A stretch of 64,000 nt of DNA from Glebionis coronaria (lineage: Eukaryota; Streptophyta; Magnoliopsida; Asterales; Asteraceae): assembly GCA_025667525.1 (NCBI GenBank), contig CM046882.1, positions 21,712,488 through 21,776,487 on the forward strand, written 5' to 3'. The notes under the pieces are model-generated. The model was not told the DNA's origin. It was given only the letters and a program-made list of their open reading frames with translations, and did no database searches. The stretch's first letter is position 1; each line of letters opens with the position of its first letter. Positions 61,249-64,000 of this stretch are shown here, one piece after another. A program made the position numbers and the translations under genes.

Positions 61249-61258
61249 CTATAAAAAG
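61249..61258 (+). promoter_or_regulatory. TATA box of the RPN10-like gene
   Basis: CTATAAAAAG about 100 bases before the start codon. Transcription would begin near 61280, leaving a leader of about 70 bases. A second TATAAAAAGT lies at 61168-61177. Confidence 0.5.
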
Positions 61259-61351
61259 AAGGTGACAGGTCTTCTATGTATTATAAAACAAACGAACGAT
61301 CATCAATAACTATTCCTTCTAGTACCACATTACGCAGATTATCCATCAATA

Positions 61352-62002
61352 ATGAGCATGGCGGCCGGCGAGGTTACAGTACTTCTTATGGACACTTCAG
61401 AATGGATGGGCCACAACACATCACGTAGGTTTTTGAATCAGGTTGATGCTATCGAACTCTACTCTAAAAAGAAACTCCAGTCCCATCCCGATAATCTCGT
61501 GGGCATATTTGCAATGGGTGAGGCTGGTTTTGGTCGTGTGGTTGAACCTACTCGAAGTCTTTCAAACATCATGAATGGTGTTCAGTCTTTCACACAAGTT
61601 GGCGGTCGTACAGACTTCGAACAAGCGCTCATCATTGCCCGGTTTCGTTGCTTCGAACTAAAAGAACACAAAAACAAAAACCTGCTTAAGAGGGTAGTTG
61701 TGTTTGCTGGAGGGCCTATTTATCGCCGTTATACTACAGATCGTGCAGCGATGTTATCAGAGGCGAGTATAGCTCTTGATGTCGTCAACTACGGTACCAA
61801 GCAAGATGAGAAAAGCAGAATATTGAATGAGATAGTTGGGTTTGCGAATGAAGATGTCAGATGTCGCATACTTAATCTCCCACACCGCCACCTATACAAG
61901 TCTAAAATCCTCCCTCTTTTAGGAGAAGGTGGAGATTTTGACCGAAAAAGAAGACGAGATGACATGCGCGGGGATGGTAGAAAACGAGTGAGGCAGGGAT
62001 GA
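61352..62002 (+). CDS. RPN10-like von Willebrand A domain protein, intronless, no UIM
   Basis: Homologous to the N-terminal vWA domain of the 26S proteasome subunit RPN10 (PSMD4), which sits at the lid-base hinge and captures ubiquitin chains. 216 residues. The metal-site-like DTSEWM starts at residue 14. HPDNLVGIFAMGEAG, VGGRTDFEQALIIARF, RVVVFAGGPI and ASIALDVVNYG follow in family order. Canonical plant RPN10 is about 390 residues, with ubiquitin-interacting motifs (LALALRVSMEEE style) after the domain. Here the protein ends in a short Arg/Lys-rich tail (RKRRRDDMRGDGRKRVRQ), a possible nuclear signal, with no UIM. Single exon, whereas RPN10 genes have introns, so it may be a retrocopy. The frame is open and a TATA box is present. 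Confidence 0.8.
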   Translation: MSMAAGEVTVLLMDTSEWMGHNTSRRFLNQVDAIELYSKKKLQSHPDNLVGIFAMGEAGFGRVVEPTRSLSNIMNGVQSFTQVGGRTDFEQALIIARFRCFELKEHKNKNLLKRVVVFAGGPIYRRYTTDRAAMLSEASIALDVVNYGTKQDEKSRILNEIVGFANEDVRCRILNLPHRHLYKSKILPLLGEGGDFDRKRRRDDMRGDGRKRVRQG

Positions 62003-62189
62003 TCGAAGAAAGCGCAAAAGTCGCCTGTTGGATTGTTTAACTTCGCCTCCGCTCATTTACAGTTGATGTTTGTCTAAAACATTCTGAACTTTTATGGTTT
62101 TGTGTTAATTTAAATATTTATATCATGATTCTGTTTATATACCGTATGATTTTAACTTGATAATGTTTTAATCACTATCTCTAGTTACT

Positions 62190-62481
62190 GTTGCATGGAT
62201 TAATTTTTCTTAATCTGTAATCATTTACTTCATTTGTAACTAGGGTTCTTATCAACTTCCGTCTGTCTTAGAATCGTGATATACATACATTCTCTGATTG
62301 CCAGGTTTATAATTAAATTGGATCCCTACAAGGTGTCTCATTGGTGATGGGTTTGAAGCTACCGGTTGTGGAAGCCAATATACACCCGAAGTTGATCTGC
62401 CTCATGTAGAGATAGGAAAAGTTTGCTTAAGATTCGCACCCATACCAAGTGGTTATCTCCACATTGGTCATTCAATGGCTA
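62190..62481 (+). pseudogene. Broken duplicate of the GluRS 5' region
   Basis: Resembles 7165-7497: leader intron end (GATTGCCAGG), then ATG at 62347 and about 45 codons' worth of sequence up to the HIGH-encoding region (CTCCACATTGGTCATTCAA). A small indel after the ninth codon shifts the frame and a TAG follows soon. It stops abruptly at about 62481, where sugar-transporter pseudogene sequence begins on the other strand. Not a gene. Confidence 0.85.
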
Positions 62482-62533
62482 TGAACCCTAATGGACCTTA
62501 ATGGACCTTAAACTCACAAATCGAGCCAGGGCA

Positions 62534-63749
62534 TAAATATCCATTAATATTACATGGTGTCATTTCAGAGAGGTACAATGGAACGGACTGATTGGCAAAC
62601 CCGATTCCACATCCTAGTAAGATTCGACCCACAATGAGCATCCAAATGGCCTGAGCGAATCCATTCACCAAAGCTCCAACACAAAACAAGATACCGCCAA
62701 CAAGCATAGATAATTTTCGGCCAAGTTTACGTGTCACTCTGGAGGCTACCCGAGAAGACAACAATGCCGCCAAAGACAAAGAAGACATGAACATCGTCAA
62801 TATTTGACTGTCCAACCGCACAATATTGGTTTTTGACGTATCCGCTATATGTTTCCAGTCAGGGCCGTCTCATGAAACCCGGAGGCCCTGTGTGACAATC
62901 TAGATGAGGCCCTTAATTCAACTCGGAAAGTTGAAGCACCATCAAAATTAATAAATGGTATTTCGGTTATGCATAAATTCTTTTCATATCAATAGCAACT
63001 TATAAGTCGTATTTATTATAGATAACATTTTTTTTAACTATTTATATATAATTTTTGAAACCCTTTACAATAATTACTCTAAATATAGTATAAGATGATA
63101 TATTTGTAGTTTTCTTTTTCCGAGAACGTATCAAAAACCGTTTCTCGTATTTTAACTTTTCAAACATATAATTTTACAGTGACCAAAAAAACTTTACAAA
63201 CAAGGAACATAAACAGTTTATAAATCTGTAAAAAAGATAAGGACAAAAAGTATATAATTTCTAAAGTTATAGGTTTTATTAAAAGTAAGAAACTTAATGA
63301 AAATATTGGGGCAAAAAAGACAAAACTGAAAATTGGCCCCACAAACATGACTTGGGTTATCATCCCCAATACAACTCACCATTTTTTCTGTAAATCGCAA
63401 GATCAAACTTTTTTTTAAACAAATCTTATATTCTTAATTCAATAAAAAATCTATTAACAAGATCAAATACTCCAAAAGTGAATATACACTTTTACTGATG
63501 TTTTAGAAATCGGAGGCCCCTATAAAATGGAGGCCCTGTGCGGTTGCCCCTGCCGCACATGCCTAAATCCGGCCCTGTTTCCAGTGCACGGATGGGAAGA
63601 ACTTTTTTAAGCACGGATTCATTGACGTACTCCACCAGAGATTCCGATGTCGTAACCAACAATGATACCAATGTGACATAGAGAGTAAGGTTTCCTGGGT
63701 AAGCCGCGTTGTTGCCTCCCTGATTTGTCACAATTCCACCGCCGGCCAT
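62534..63749 (-). pseudogene. STP-type hexose/H+ symporter pseudogene, split by a hAT element
   Basis: Starts MAGGGIVTNQGG and YPGNLTLYVTLVSLL at 63749, the typical STP N-terminus. Much of helix 1 and the GYDIG region is degenerate or deleted. After the hAT insertion (62860-63577) the match resumes with NQYC, a frameshift, then [33 protein letters not shown] (RxGRR-like loop), [23 protein letters not shown]. It ends near 62534 in [10 protein letters not shown], about a quarter of a full 500-residue carrier. Deletion, frameshift, insertion and truncation all show it is dead. Confidence 0.88.
62860..63577. mobile_element. Non-autonomous hAT-type DNA transposon (718 bp)
   Basis: Perfect 8-bp target duplication TTTCCAGT (62852-62859 and 63578-63585). 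The ends are CAGGGCCG and its complement CGGCCCTG. Sub-terminal GGAGGCCC/GAGGCCC repeats lie near both ends. The inside is AT-rich with no transposase. Confidence 0.88.
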
Positions 63750-63814
63750 GTTAACAATTTGTTGAGAAAAGTCTAATGAGTAACCCATCTACACTAGCTC
63801 ATAAATTGGATTTA

Positions 63815-64000
63815 ATTTTTTTAGAACGGCAAATGTTAGTGGTTAGTGGGTCGAGTCGTGAAATGACATCCAAGCGGAATAATGTCTTCTTCGAACCCTC
63901 GCCTTAAAGGCCCTTGACAGGTCTTGAACCCAAGAGCTCCATGAAAAACCTCACTCAAGAAAAGCACTTAGTGGAACCTTGGTGACCAACTGACCAGTTG
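63815..64000 (-). mobile_element. tRNA-derived SINE, copy 2, cut by the window end
   Basis: On the minus strand it reads CAGTTGGTCACCAAGGTTCCA, then a B-box-like GGGTTCAAGACC, then GACTCGACCCACTAACCACT and an A run (63821-63815). Same family and layout as 6560-6770 and better preserved in the B box; the A-box end is beyond position 64000. Confidence 0.8.

Noticed and set aside
61352..62002. Canonical RPN10 subunit gene
   Set aside because: UIM region missing, intronless and divergent; called RPN10-like only.
62347..62481. A second GluRS start exon
   Set aside because: Indel and early stop after about 20 codons, and sequence ends abruptly in unrelated DNA.

Overview
The window is nuclear DNA of a flowering plant. 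It has spliced genes with GT-AG introns and eukaryotic homologues (cytosolic-type glutamyl-tRNA synthetase, proteasome RPN10, a plant SAM methyltransferase, an STP hexose carrier). It also has SINEs with poly-A tails and large nested LTR retrotransposons. The retroelement protein styles (Copia with multi-CCHC modules and an extra 3' ORF, Athila-type elements with a Cys-rich ORF) resemble Asteraceae, perhaps Anthemideae; that is recollection, not a search result.

Layout. 1-5098: partial, decayed Copia element (Copia-A, minus) entering from the left edge, with one 899-bp LTR. 5197-6120: LINE reverse-transcriptase relic. 6560-6770: tRNA-derived SINE with an 11-bp target duplication. 7362-9296: GluRS gene without its N-terminal domain, convergent with a class I methyltransferase gene at 9548-10552. 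10.6-12.6 kb: non-coding DNA with two small MITE-like elements.

12.7-60.8 kb is one old element with long terminal inverted repeats (Mutator-like candidate), blown apart by nested insertions. A Tekay-type chromovirus (13965-25341, minus, TSD AAAGC) sits in its middle. An Athila-related element, Athila-B (26958-60660, minus, TSD AGGCC), sits in its right inverted repeat. Athila-B contains Athila-A (29156-43285, plus, 3.9-kb LTRs, TSD GTTAG, intact gag-protease ORF but no reverse transcriptase or integrase). Athila-B also contains a 3'-truncated Copia element, Copia-B (46481-58620, minus). Athila-B itself encodes only a Cys-rich ORF with one stop.

60.8-64 kb: a MITE, an intronless RPN10-like gene without ubiquitin-binding motifs, a broken duplicate of the GluRS 5' end, an STP sugar-transporter pseudogene split by a hAT-type element (718 bp, 8-bp TSD), and a second copy of the SINE cut by the window end.

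Only GluRS, the methyltransferase and the RPN10-like gene look like expressible host genes. The most unusual signals are: (i) a GATCG-rich repeat block ending in the same ~31-bp sequence in both the Athila-B LTR and the Copia-B leader; (ii) the rearranged left junction of Copia-B, with a 56-bp duplication of host element sequence; (iii) arrays of the palindrome TATCATATATGATA in both arms of the inverted-repeat element; (iv) retroelements reduced to gag-protease or to an unassigned ORF.
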